From Paenibacillus qinlingensis (lineage in GTDB: Bacteria > Bacillota > Bacilli > Paenibacillales > NBRC-103111): 64,000 nt of DNA. Made by a program: the position numbers and the translations under genes. The DNA lies in contig NZ_JABMKY010000038.1 of assembly GCF_013204845.1 (NCBI RefSeq), positions 1 to 64,000 of the forward strand. Direction: 5' to 3'. Under the pieces are notes generated by a model. It was given only the letters and a program-made list of their open reading frames with translations, did no database searches and was not told the DNA's origin. Each line of letters begins with the position of its first letter. Position 1 is the stretch's first letter. Below, piece after piece: positions 44,881-54,262 of this stretch.

Positions 44881-45756
44881 TTACTCTTTAATCGCGCCAA
44901 TCATAACGCCTTTAACAAAAAACTTCTGCAAGTAGGGGTATAAGATCAAAATTGGCCCTGTAGCGACGATAATCGTTGCATACTTAATAGTCATGGCCAC
45001 CTCCAACTTATTCCCTCCCGAATTAGCTGTCATATTGTCTGTACTGTTACTTATTAGAATTTCTCTGAGGATCAGTTGCAACGGATAATGCTCGCGATCT
45101 CTCATATAAATGAGTGCGTTAAACCAAGAATTCCAATGCGCAACACCATAAAATAAAAACATTACCGCTACAACAGGCAGCGAAAGCGGAATCATGACCC
45201 GCCATAAAATGACAAAATCATTCGCGCCTTCTAAACGAGCCGATTCCTCTAAGCTTACGGGCACAGCCTGAAAGGCCGTTCTCATAATGATCAGGTTGAA
45301 TGCGCTCATGGCTACAGGAAAAATCAGCGACCACAAACTATCCAACATGCCAAGTCCATTCACAAGCATATAGGTCGGAATCAATCCCCCATTGAAGAAC
45401 ATCGTGAAAACGATCATAAACATGATCGGATTTTTCAACATGACGTTATTTCTGGATAAGGCGTAAGCGCCAAAGGAAGTCATAATCAGATTCAGCAACG
45501 TGCCAACGATCACAACGAACAATGTGTTGAGATAACCGGAAATAATAATGGGATTATGGAATACAGCCTTATACGATTCCAGATTGATACCATGAGGCCA
45601 CCAAATCATACCTCTGGTCTGGGCGATCCAGCCTGGATCACTAAATGAAGCGACTAATACGTACCAAAACGGATAAAACGTAGCAAACATAAGCAATAAC
45701 ATAAAGAAGATATTGCTGCTATCAAAAATACGCTCCCCTGCTGACCGTTTATTCAT
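44881..45756 (-). CDS. ABC transporter permease, carbohydrate type (LplC/YtcP-like)
   Basis: About 291 residues. The start at 45756 gives GGAGG the proper spacing; the in-frame ATG at 45765 is too close. Six TM helices are seen, with the EAA loop EESARLEGANDFVILWRVMIP, which contacts the ATPase. It is the second permease of the importer. No ATPase gene is in the locus; such systems borrow a shared MsmX-type ATPase. It is followed by the aldolase gene. Confidence 0.9.
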   Translation of the reverse strand: MNKRSAGERIFDSSNIFFMLLLMFATFYPFWYVLVASFSDPGWIAQTRGMIWWPHGINLESYKAVFHNPIIISGYLNTLFVVIVGTLLNLIMTSFGAYALSRNNVMLKNPIMFMIVFTMFFNGGLIPTYMLVNGLGMLDSLWSLIFPVAMSAFNLIIMRTAFQAVPVSLEESARLEGANDFVILWRVMIPLSLPVVAVMFLFYGVAHWNSWFNALIYMRDREHYPLQLILREILISNSTDNMTANSGGNKLEVAMTIKYATIIVATGPILILYPYLQKFFVKGVMIGAIKE

Positions 45757-45774
45757 GTGACGCATACCTCCTGC

Positions 45775-46734
45775 TTACCACAGCTTTGTTTCCGTTATCC
45801 TCTTGCTTAAGGAGTTCGCTAGCACTAATAAAATAAAATTAATCACTGAATTAAATAAACCTATCGCAGCGCTGTAGCTGAAACTCGCCTCCAGTATTCC
45901 TTTACGGTATACATAGGTTCCGATAACATCCGCTGTGTTATAAGTAGCTGTATTGTACATGAGCAATATTTTATCGCTGTTAATCGACATGAGATTGCCA
46001 ATTTGTAAAATCAATAAAATAAGAATGGTTGGCATGATACCAGGCAACGTAATATGAACGACTTGCTTGAAACGATTCGCTCCGTCCACTTTTGCTGCTT
46101 CATAGAGTGCAGGATCAATGTTGGCCATCGCTGCCAAATAGATAATCGTGCCCCATCCTATGTTTTGCCAAATGCCTGAAGAAATGAATAACGTACGAAA
46201 CCACCCGGATTCACTTAAATAGGCTAACTTTTCTAAGCCAAACAAAGCCATGACGTTGTTGATCAGTCCATCTCTTGCCAAGAAATCAACCATGAGACCT
46301 ACTACAACGACAAGTGATATAAAATAGGGCAAATAGGTAATGCTTTGAACAATACGTTTAAATAGAGCACTGCGAAGTTCATTAAGAAGCAAAGCCAATA
46401 CAATTGGCGCACTAAATCCGAAGGTGAGATCATAAAGACTAAGGAGCAGTGTATTGCGGATCAATCTGCCAAAATAAAAGCTATGAAAAAATTCGTTGAA
46501 ATATTTAAAGCCAACCCACGGACTATGCCACATTCCAGTTCCAGGCGAATAGTTTTTAAAGGCAATTTGGATGCCATACATCGGGCCATAGTGGAATATG
46601 AGATAATAGAGCAGCACAGGTAAGATCATGATATAGATATAGCGATTTACTTTTAAATCCCGCTTCAACCTATAGCTAAATGTCATTCTATCCGCCTTTG
46701 TCAGGGCAGGAATTGGTTTGGAGATAAGCGGCAT
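45775..46734 (-). CDS. ABC transporter permease, carbohydrate type (LplB/YteP-like)
   Basis: A 319-residue membrane protein. GGAGG lies 8 bases before the ATG. The N-terminus is cytoplasmic, then six TM helices, with the EAA loop YEAAKVDGANRFKQVVHITLP. It opens with an LplB-like block (YIYIMILPVLLYYLIFHYGPMYGIQIAF) seen in oligosaccharide and lipo-oligosaccharide importers. Nine bases separate it from the next permease. Confidence 0.92.
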   Translation of the reverse strand: MPLISKPIPALTKADRMTFSYRLKRDLKVNRYIYIMILPVLLYYLIFHYGPMYGIQIAFKNYSPGTGMWHSPWVGFKYFNEFFHSFYFGRLIRNTLLLSLYDLTFGFSAPIVLALLLNELRSALFKRIVQSITYLPYFISLVVVVGLMVDFLARDGLINNVMALFGLEKLAYLSESGWFRTLFISSGIWQNIGWGTIIYLAAMANIDPALYEAAKVDGANRFKQVVHITLPGIMPTILILLILQIGNLMSINSDKILLMYNTATYNTADVIGTYVYRKGILEASFSYSAAIGLFNSVINFILLVLANSLSKRITETKLW

Positions 46735-46773
46735 CTAGTATTCCTCCTTGTATACAAAGCAGCTTGAAATTCA

Positions 46774-46812
46774 ATGGTCCGTGTCAAAACGCATCGTATC
46801 AACACGGACCAT
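46774..46812 (-). terminator. Intra-operon stem between binding protein and permeases
   Basis: Arms of 11 bases (ATGGTCCGTGT and complement) around a 17-base loop, 9 bases beyond the stop of the binding-protein gene. Such stems lower permease expression relative to the binding protein or protect the mRNA 3' end. Confidence 0.65.
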
Positions 46813-46821
46813 CTCACTTGA

Positions 46822-48459
46822 TTATTTTTTCAAAAAGCGATCGTAAGCGTCTTGATTAAGTTTTATCGCTTCTTGAATCTTTAATTTGTTCAACGTTTGA
46901 ATGTATTCATCGAATTTGCTTAATGGCTCTGACCCCATAATGAACTTATTGTTCATTTCATTTTTATACGTATTTAAATCGGTCATAATGGTAGTAAACT
47001 TCGCTTGTTCATCTGCATTTAATAAGGAACCAGGCAATTGCTTCGAGTGATCGGCGTCAATCCATGTGGCCATGGCATCTGCTTGCTCCTTGTCGTTATG
47101 CCATTGTTTGTCAGCTTCTGGGTCGGTGATGAAAGGCCCCCCTGAAGTTTCTAACGAATAGATGGACAAGGCTTGAGAAACAGATAATTTATTCGGATTT
47201 TTTAGAATGGTATCGGTATATTGCGGTTTTCCGCTAACAAGGGAATAACTTTGACCCTCTACACCGAAATTGTACATGAGCGCTCCTTCTTTGCTGTATC
47301 CGTAATCCAGCCATGCGGCTATTTGTTCTGGATTTTTGGCTGTTGCAGATATCGCAGCGCCTCTGCCGTCAATTGCCACACCAACCGTGGATACAGGTTT
47401 ACCACCCCCAGCAATAGTTGGGAAAGGCACTCCGATGAGTTTGAAATTGGGTTCTTTATCTCGTTTTAATTGCATGAAGGCGCCAAGACTGCTTCCTACC
47501 CAACCTGCCATTGAGCCAAGTTGATTATCTAACATCTTGCCATCTCTTATTTTGGCATCTGATGTTAAATAATCTTTGTCAATCAGTCCTGCTTTGTACC
47601 AGTTGTTCATTAAAGTTAGGAAATCCTTGTACTTCGGCTGTGCAGGACCGTACTTCACAACCCCGCCCTCTTGATAGAATCCTGTTGTAAGGCCATAAGC
47701 TCCAAGAAACGGATAACTACTTTCCATATCCGTTTGTCTGTAGAAGAATGGAATCTCATCCTTTTTGCCATTCCCGTTGGGATCCCCGTCTCGGAAGGCG
47801 ATCAATACTTTCTCCCATTCTTCGATCGTTTTAGGAGGCTGTAAATTCAATTTGTCTAACCAATCCTTACGAATCATTAAGCCATGATACACAAATACCT
47901 GAGGATCACTTCCAATAGAAGGAAATGCATAAATATTCCCATCGTCACTTGTTATTGATTTCCTGATATTTGGATTGTCCTTCAAATACTTGGATAAATT
48001 CGGGGCGTTCTTCTCAATGAGTTCGTTCAAACGGAGAATTCTGCCATCCTTGATGGCTTTGTCTGGAAAATTCACCGACCACTGGTTATAGATCACATCT
48101 GGCAGTTTCCCCGTGGCCATCATCAAATTAAATTGGTCTTTTACTTGCGCTTCACCGGCAGGGGGATGTTGAAATTCCACTTTGGTACCGGTGACCTTTT
48201 CCAATTGTTTGTACAATCCCATTTCACTGTAATTCTTGATCGAAACTGCCGCATCCGTATTCATTACCGTCCAATAAGTCAATGAGGCAGGGTATTTGGG
48301 TCCTGTGCTTGGGGCCACTGATGCTGATGGTATTGCGCTTACTTTAGCGGGGCTAGTCTCGTTAGTACCCGTGCTGTCGGTGTTACTGCAGGCGATGGTT
48401 AAGCTGCCCAGCATGGATACCGACAGCAGTGTCACCCCTAGTTTCTTCCTAATTTTCAT
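46822..48459 (-). CDS. Extracellular solute-binding lipoprotein (LplA/YtcQ-like), paralogue 1
   Basis: A 545-residue protein with lipobox LTIAC (Cys24) and a low-complexity linker after it. A family-1 solute-binding fold (residues 60-545) shows LNELIEKNAPNLSKYL, GDPNGNGKKDEIPF (a calcium-like loop seen in large oligosaccharide binders) and GSMAGWVGSSLG. GGAGG lies 9 bases before the ATG. The promoter 62 bases upstream carries the shared AAGTAA/ATGGATTATAT element. It delivers an oligosaccharide or acylated sugar to the permeases that follow. Confidence 0.92.
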   Translation of the reverse strand: MKIRKKLGVTLLSVSMLGSLTIACSNTDSTGTNETSPAKVSAIPSASVAPSTGPKYPASLTYWTVMNTDAAVSIKNYSEMGLYKQLEKVTGTKVEFQHPPAGEAQVKDQFNLMMATGKLPDVIYNQWSVNFPDKAIKDGRILRLNELIEKNAPNLSKYLKDNPNIRKSITSDDGNIYAFPSIGSDPQVFVYHGLMIRKDWLDKLNLQPPKTIEEWEKVLIAFRDGDPNGNGKKDEIPFFYRQTDMESSYPFLGAYGLTTGFYQEGGVVKYGPAQPKYKDFLTLMNNWYKAGLIDKDYLTSDAKIRDGKMLDNQLGSMAGWVGSSLGAFMQLKRDKEPNFKLIGVPFPTIAGGGKPVSTVGVAIDGRGAAISATAKNPEQIAAWLDYGYSKEGALMYNFGVEGQSYSLVSGKPQYTDTILKNPNKLSVSQALSIYSLETSGGPFITDPEADKQWHNDKEQADAMATWIDADHSKQLPGSLLNADEQAKFTTIMTDLNTYKNEMNNKFIMGSEPLSKFDEYIQTLNKLKIQEAIKLNQDAYDRFLKK

Positions 48460-48520
48460 CGTGCATAACCTCCCTTTTCATACGCTTTTCGTTATGAATC
48501 CGCCTATCGGCTTACCATAA

Positions 48521-48584
48521 CTATATAAAGGGTGCTTGCCAATCGGATATAATCCATAATATATATTCGCTATCTGGTTTACTT
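48521..48584 (-). promoter_or_regulatory. Conserved regulon promoter element, copy 1
   Basis: On the minus strand: AAGTAAACCAGAT, then 14 bases, ATGGATTATAT, a CG, then CACCC and TTTATATA. It aligns with 50017-50079 and 60324-60387. The upstream part probably binds the AraC-type sensor encoded at 51787; the TTTATATA box may be the -10 region. It serves the binding protein/importer operon. Confidence 0.7.
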
Positions 48585-48608
48585 CATCAGCGTTATCCGT
48601 TTTAATCG

Positions 48609-49961
48609 TTACTGTTCTTTTTTACCTATTGGGGCAGTTTGGAGCAACTGAACACCTGCATCCCGAATTAAACTTTCTATTTCAGGTACAAATGGGCTCG
48701 GTAAACCAAAATAATAGATAGAATCCCTCGATTCGTAACCCCCCTCTTCAATTTGCTTAGCCGTAGGGACGTAACCAACCATCCCATTACTGTAGGCTAG
48801 AGGAAGTACTCCTCGACTAGGATCACATTTCTTGAAGAACAATCCATACTCGACTACGATTTCTCCATTCATCGCTAGAAACGTAAGACCCTCTGCAATC
48901 GTTAAGAGGTTCATCTTTAATGGAATATGAACAGCGTTTCGTTTCGCATTCTCAAGCAGCATGCGATGCCATGCCCCCATCATCCCCTGCTCGAAGCTCC
49001 CCGTTTGCAGTTGATCGATGGTTGGATTGTACTGGAATGGCAGGTTAACTTCCGTAGTACTTGCATGGATCCAGCTAGGGGATAGCTCTTCCATCGGACG
49101 CTTCAATACGTGCAGGACAACATCGGATAATTGCTTCCCGAATCGCTGGACATCACGGTCATCTCCTCTAAAGAACACATCCTCCTGGATCAATGCAGGA
49201 CGAATATCACCGCAACACCCCTGTAAATACGAAGCAATAGCCCCGCCGCCAATCGCTTCTTCCACACAACCCATCGCGATGCCTGGAAATTCGGAAGATA
49301 TGAAATTATAGTCTGTTGTTGTAGGGTGACACGTGTAGTGAAACATAACTCCCATCGTTTCATTCGTAAGCTTGCTGCAAAAACGGATTACGCTGACCTC
49401 TGGATCGATAGGTCCTTCTAAATTTGGAGCCATGGACATCTCGCCATTTACGATTTTGCGACGGTTAATACCCATACGGCATTCACCAACCCCCTTTTCG
49501 ATGGTAACTGGAATCAGCTTGCAATAAGCTTCTTCAACCCCTGCAAACAAACGTTCCTCCAACATGTCTACATAGTCGGGATTTAATGCATCCAGCAAGT
49601 CCGCGGTTCTGGGTCCACAATGGGTGTGACTGGCGTTCAGAATGATCGAAGAGGCGGTCAGTCCATAGTACGCTTCAAGTCGCTTATAGATGGCCCCCAT
49701 CCTTTCCGTACTCCAGGCAAGAATATCCGCTTGTACAACTAAAGCTTTTCTTTGCATGTCAGAGACATCCATTTGTTGAAAAAACCAAACTCTCAGTTGC
49801 AGTGGATGAAGAATCCCATCAAAATCACCATGTCTATGACCAAATCCAGATAATGCCATGGGTTGTTGAGGTGTAATATTGAGCTTGGCTATTCCTAGTG
49901 AGATATCCGAACCGACAGCCGCGGCTGCTTCCACAAGTAATGTATCCGCTTTCCATTTCAT
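48609..49961 (-). CDS. Neutral/alkaline ceramidase-like amidohydrolase (paralogue 2)
   Basis: A 450-residue cytoplasmic protein, paralogous to the one at 37304. Key blocks are LNASHTHCGPRT (metal His), HYTCHPTTTDYNFISSEFPG and ASYLQGCCGDIRPA. The ATG follows GGAGG by 10 bases. It is transcribed alone, under the second copy of the shared promoter element, and followed by the importer operon. Having two such enzymes in one locus suggests two related amide substrates or two steps. Confidence 0.85.
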   Translation of the reverse strand: MKWKADTLLVEAAAAVGSDISLGIAKLNITPQQPMALSGFGHRHGDFDGILHPLQLRVWFFQQMDVSDMQRKALVVQADILAWSTERMGAIYKRLEAYYGLTASSIILNASHTHCGPRTADLLDALNPDYVDMLEERLFAGVEEAYCKLIPVTIEKGVGECRMGINRRKIVNGEMSMAPNLEGPIDPEVSVIRFCSKLTNETMGVMFHYTCHPTTTDYNFISSEFPGIAMGCVEEAIGGGAIASYLQGCCGDIRPALIQEDVFFRGDDRDVQRFGKQLSDVVLHVLKRPMEELSPSWIHASTTEVNLPFQYNPTIDQLQTGSFEQGMMGAWHRMLLENAKRNAVHIPLKMNLLTIAEGLTFLAMNGEIVVEYGLFFKKCDPSRGVLPLAYSNGMVGYVPTAKQIEEGGYESRDSIYYFGLPSPFVPEIESLIRDAGVQLLQTAPIGKKEQ

Positions 49962-50016
49962 ACTTATTAAACCTCCAATTATTCCTATGATTTAACTAAA
50001 CCTTAGCTTCTATTTA

Positions 50017-50079
50017 GTATATAAAGGGGATTCACTCTCGCATATAATCCATATTTCATGTGGATGATCTGGATTACTT
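50017..50079 (-). promoter_or_regulatory. Conserved regulon promoter element, copy 2
   Basis: On the minus strand: AAGTAATCCAGAT, 14 bases, ATGGATTATAT, CG, then CCCC and TTTATATA. It keeps the same order as copy 1, with one base less between CG and the TTTATATA box. It is 55 bases before the second ceramidase-like start. Confidence 0.7.
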
Positions 50080-50099
50080 ATTACGTGAGAAAACAAAAA

Positions 50100-50121
50100 T
50101 AGACCTTCGGAAGAAGGTCTA
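50100..50121 (-). terminator. Intrinsic terminator of the regulator/binding-protein operon
   Basis: Stem TAGACCTTC paired with GAAGGTCTA and a short loop. It is followed by a T-rich run on the minus strand, 38 bases beyond the binding-protein stop. Confidence 0.75.
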
Positions 50122-50158
50122 GGTTACAACATTTTCAAATCTCCGAACATCGAAGTCA

Positions 50159-51763
50159 TCACTTCTTCAAATATCGGTCATAAGCAGCTTGATTAAGCTT
50201 TATTGCATCTTCCATCTTTAATTTGGTCAATGTATGCAAATACTGTTCAAACTGGACTAAGGGCTCCACACCCATAATAAACTTATCGACCATGTCATTT
50301 TTATAGGTCGTTAAATCGGACATGATCGAGGCATATTTCTGTTGTTCTTCCGCATTCATCCATATGTTCGGCAGCTCTTTGGAGTGGTCTGCTTGAATCC
50401 ATTTGTTCATAGCCTCTGCTTGTTCAGCATCAGCATGCCATTGTTTGTCGGCAACTGGGTCAGACGCGAATGGGCCACTTGACGTTTGGAGCGAATACAT
50501 GGAGAGAGCTTGAGAAACAGACAGATTTTTTGGGTTTTTCAAAATAAGATCCGTATATTGTGGTTTACCATTTATCAAAGTATAGCTTTCGCCTTCTACG
50601 CCAAAATTGTACAAGATTGAACCTTCTTTGCTGTAACCGAAATCCAGCCATGCCGCAATTTGTTTCGGATTTTTGGCAGCTGTGGAAATCGCTGCACCAT
50701 GGCCAGTAATTAATGGAACATCCTTCGATAACGCTTTACCGCCGACTTTAAGCGTCGGAAAAGACACGCCAACCAGCTTGAATTGGGGCTCTTTGTCTTT
50801 CATAATCTGCATGTAGGTGCCAAGATTGCTTCCCACCCAACCTGCCATAGATCCAAGCTGATTATCCAACATCTTGCCATCTCTAATTTTGTTATCCGAA
50901 GTTAAATAATCGCGATCAATCAAGCCTGCCTTGTACCATTTGTTCATGAGTGTCAGGAAATCCTTAAATTGCGGTTCTGCGGGGCCATACTTGACAACAC
51001 CGCCATCTTGAAAGAAACCAGGTGTAATTCCAAATGCACCAATAAATGGGTAACTGTTTTCCATATCGGTCTTTCTATAATAGAACGGAATTTCATCCTT
51101 CTTGCCGTTCTTGTTTGGATCCCCGTCTCGAAAAGCTGTCAGTACCTTCTCCCACTCGTCAATCGTGGAAGGCAGCTGCAAATGTAATACATCCAACCAA
51201 TCCTTGCGCAGCATTAGACCATGATAGGCAAATATTGGTGGATCGTCTGCGATATAAGGAAAAGCATAAATATTTCCTTCGTCTGTCGTAATTTCTTTTT
51301 TCAGATACGGTTTGTCATGAAGTAATTTGGAAAGGTTGGGGGCATATTGATCGATAATTTCATTTAAGCGAAGAATCTTACCGTCTTTGATCGCTTTATC
51401 CGGGGAATTTGACAACCAATTGGTAGAGATAACATCTGGAAGTTTACCTGCAGCCATCATCATATTGAATTGATCTTGTGTTTGGGTTTCCCCAGCTGGT
51501 GGATGATAAAATTCGACTTTGGTTCCTGTCATCTTCTCTAACTGTTTGTATAGTCCCATTTCGCCATTACTTTTAATTGTAACAGCCGCATCCGTATCCA
51601 TAGCTACCCAATACGTTAATGAGGGAGGGTACACACTTTCCTTTGCATTAACGGTCTCACTCACAGCCAATTTGTCGGTACTTTCACGACAGGCTGTGTT
51701 AAGGCTAACCAGCATGGAAACCGCTAGAAGAACAGCTAACCTTTTCCGCTTACCAAGTATCAT
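50159..51763 (-). CDS. Extracellular solute-binding lipoprotein, paralogue 2
   Basis: A 534-residue lipoprotein (lipobox LNTAC, Cys25), very similar to the protein at 46822 over its whole length (for example GDPNKNGKKDEIPF and GSMAGWVGSNLG). It has no permeases of its own, so it either shares those at 44881-46734 or acts as a partner of the sensor encoded just upstream. It is 23 bases downstream of the sensor gene, within one operon. Confidence 0.9.
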   Translation of the reverse strand: MILGKRKRLAVLLAVSMLVSLNTACRESTDKLAVSETVNAKESVYPPSLTYWVAMDTDAAVTIKSNGEMGLYKQLEKMTGTKVEFYHPPAGETQTQDQFNMMMAAGKLPDVISTNWLSNSPDKAIKDGKILRLNEIIDQYAPNLSKLLHDKPYLKKEITTDEGNIYAFPYIADDPPIFAYHGLMLRKDWLDVLHLQLPSTIDEWEKVLTAFRDGDPNKNGKKDEIPFYYRKTDMENSYPFIGAFGITPGFFQDGGVVKYGPAEPQFKDFLTLMNKWYKAGLIDRDYLTSDNKIRDGKMLDNQLGSMAGWVGSNLGTYMQIMKDKEPQFKLVGVSFPTLKVGGKALSKDVPLITGHGAAISTAAKNPKQIAAWLDFGYSKEGSILYNFGVEGESYTLINGKPQYTDLILKNPKNLSVSQALSMYSLQTSSGPFASDPVADKQWHADAEQAEAMNKWIQADHSKELPNIWMNAEEQQKYASIMSDLTTYKNDMVDKFIMGVEPLVQFEQYLHTLTKLKMEDAIKLNQAAYDRYLKK

Positions 51764-51786
51764 AGCACGTCCCCCCTCATTAATAG

Positions 51787-54099
51787 TTAACGATCCAGCA
51801 TTTCGCGGTACTTTCCTGGTGGAACTCCTTCGACTTTTTTGAAAAAACGAATAAAGCTGACGGCGTTTGCATAGCCGATTTTTATAGCAATATCACCCAT
51901 AGTCGCTTTTGGATCGGCTAATAATTTTTTAGCTTCCCGAATGCGGACAATCGCAATGTAGTCTGTTATATTTTCACCGCTATGTTTTTTAAAGAAGGTC
52001 GAGAGGTACTGTAAGCTGATTTGGAAATGATCCGCCATAGCGGCTAAACTCATGTTGTTATCATTATAATGATCGTCGATATACTGTCGTATCCGGACAT
52101 ATAGCCGATCCCCGTGATCGGTCTTTTCTGCCTTGGTGAATTTACATATAATCCGGTACATGTCCTTCGTCTTCTCAATCATTTCTTCCGCCGTGGAACA
52201 TTCGGCAATGACCTTAGCTGGATCGACAGAGCTTTCAAATTGCTTCTTGTCCGTGATTTGCAAGCCATTCATCACTTTCACAATCGTACTGAGCAGATCG
52301 ATGAACAAGAACTTACCCATTTCCGGTGATATGCCGTTTGATATAAAGTTCGCTTGGTAAATTTGATCCAGCAGTCTTTCGGCATTCGCATAATCGCCGC
52401 TTTTGGCATAATTCATCAGTTGTACTTCATCTTCGAGAGGGTAATGATAATAATGGGATTCAAGGTCAGTAATGTCTTCATGATAAATCACCGCGTGGGA
52501 TCCTTTAATCAAACGGTAGTCAAGTGCAATTAAGGCCTCTCGGTAGCATCGACCAATATCTTCCAAACCCTGATGAAACTGGCTAATTGCAATCGAAATT
52601 TTCAATTTAAATCGTTGACTCGCCACTCTTTGCAAGTTTTCAATGAATGCTGCTCTCTCCAAATACGTATGCTCTTCAGGCTTGCTGTTATTTTGTAAAA
52701 TGGCCAGCCGGGTGCGGTCCATCTCTACGATATATCCTTCCATACCCAACAAATCACTGCTTAAATTGGTCAAGACAAACCTCACATGAGCCCATTCCTG
52801 CTCTGTATCTTCCTTAATGAACTCACGGCAATCCTCAATTTCGAGAATCATCACGCCAAAATAGTCATGCTCGAAATGAATACCCATAAAATGAAAGGAA
52901 TCATTACTTAAAGCTGTTGCTTCAACGTGTCCTTTAATGAGTCTGGACAGGAAATTGGCCTGAATAACTGGAGCATGCTGTGTCAATGTTTGCTTCAAAT
53001 TGTTATTTTCACCCAAGGAGTGAATAATCGACTGTTTAATGTAATCAAACTCGTTATCGATATCCTCCCGTTTATGTATATTTCCTTGCATAATCGTTCT
53101 TACCACATCACGAATCGGCGTATAATTTCGGTAGGCCATAATATAGGAAGCGACAATGCCTGCAACCAAAATTAAAAAAAGCAGTGCTAAAGCTACATTC
53201 TTCACAGTGAGGACCTGCTCCAACACGATTTGCTTTGGTAGCACAGAGACGTACTTCCAGCCATTCTGTCCAGTTGTGTAAGAAAGCATCATCTCTTGTC
53301 CATTTTGCGTGAACGTATGATCAAACCCGTTATCATCCCCGAGCATAGCCATCAAATCTGTGTTTAAGAGTTGATGCTTAGCGGTAGACATAATAATTTG
53401 TTGATGGTCGTCTATGATATAAATAGAACTATTGTTCACTTTCTCGACTTGTTTGATTAAACGGTCAAATTCCTGTTCGTTAATTAAAATGACCAAATAG
53501 CCCTTCACATTCACCTCTTCACCAAGCGGCAATGATTGGACGTAAGTTATCACATTGCTAATTCTTTCCCCTTCTTTAATGGTCGTAACAGGTAAATACG
53601 TTTTGAAATGATTGCCTGTAAACATTTTGTTCAAAGCCCAGTCACTGCTTTGTTCATTGTAGACAAGTATTTTATTAAAATAGAAGGATGAATCTGACTT
53701 GCCAGATGGCGTTAATACCGTATCCGTATTTTTGAAGTATACCAAAAAATCACTTACAAAGCTGCTTGCTTTGTTAACGTTTCTAAAGTCCTTCATGATG
53801 TCGGCTAGATCAAACTGATTTCTAGTATAGTCACTTTCAAAGTTACTTAACGCCCACTGAAGCTTCGGATTAAATGCAATCTGGACGGTCATCGTATCGA
53901 TTTCATTAAATCGATTCTCCGCAACCAACTTGATTTGCTCCAGAAGCCCCATGTTCGTGCGGTTTGCATTATCTACCATAATCGTCTCGACCCGTTGGTA
54001 TAAATAGCCTCCAATGGCCACGGGAAATAAAAGAATGGCAATATATGAAATAAGGTTTGTAATAAATATACTCTTTCTACGGTTAGCCCTTCGCAACAT
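51787..54099 (-). CDS. Membrane-bound AraC-family sensor-regulator (YesN/Cache type)
   Basis: About 770 residues (TTG 54105 is another possible start). TM1 at 10-32, an extracellular Cache-like sensor at 35-295, TM2 at about 297-320, a cytoplasmic linker with a coiled region and a GGDEF-like or YesN core (400-650), and a C-terminal AraC HTH pair (MSLAAMADHFQISLQYLSTFFKKHSGENITDYI, then MGDIAIKIGYANAVSFIRFFKKVEG). Such one-component proteins sense an extracellular sugar or a loaded binding protein and activate import genes. It is the best candidate to bind the three promoter elements. Confidence 0.9.
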   Translation of the reverse strand: MLRRANRRKSIFITNLISYIAILLFPVAIGGYLYQRVETIMVDNANRTNMGLLEQIKLVAENRFNEIDTMTVQIAFNPKLQWALSNFESDYTRNQFDLADIMKDFRNVNKASSFVSDFLVYFKNTDTVLTPSGKSDSSFYFNKILVYNEQSSDWALNKMFTGNHFKTYLPVTTIKEGERISNVITYVQSLPLGEEVNVKGYLVILINEQEFDRLIKQVEKVNNSSIYIIDDHQQIIMSTAKHQLLNTDLMAMLGDDNGFDHTFTQNGQEMMLSYTTGQNGWKYVSVLPKQIVLEQVLTVKNVALALLFLILVAGIVASYIMAYRNYTPIRDVVRTIMQGNIHKREDIDNEFDYIKQSIIHSLGENNNLKQTLTQHAPVIQANFLSRLIKGHVEATALSNDSFHFMGIHFEHDYFGVMILEIEDCREFIKEDTEQEWAHVRFVLTNLSSDLLGMEGYIVEMDRTRLAILQNNSKPEEHTYLERAAFIENLQRVASQRFKLKISIAISQFHQGLEDIGRCYREALIALDYRLIKGSHAVIYHEDITDLESHYYHYPLEDEVQLMNYAKSGDYANAERLLDQIYQANFISNGISPEMGKFLFIDLLSTIVKVMNGLQITDKKQFESSVDPAKVIAECSTAEEMIEKTKDMYRIICKFTKAEKTDHGDRLYVRIRQYIDDHYNDNNMSLAAMADHFQISLQYLSTFFKKHSGENITDYIAIVRIREAKKLLADPKATMGDIAIKIGYANAVSFIRFFKKVEGVPPGKYREMLDR

Positions 54100-54262
54100 G
54101 TTCAAATCTCATCCCACCCTTTACTGAGATTACATGCTAATCGACCTATTCGACCTATTCGACGACGAACGAAGTTAACCCTTCTAGATAATCAAATAAA
54201 ATGGAATCTATTAGGCGATCATCTCTCTAATTTAGTGATTTAGGAAGTCCATTTTCTCCCTG

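Noticed and set aside
54135-54166. Tandem CGACCTATT words before the AraC sensor gene, considered as CRISPR or iteron repeats
   Set aside because: Only two to three short units without spacers or replication genes.
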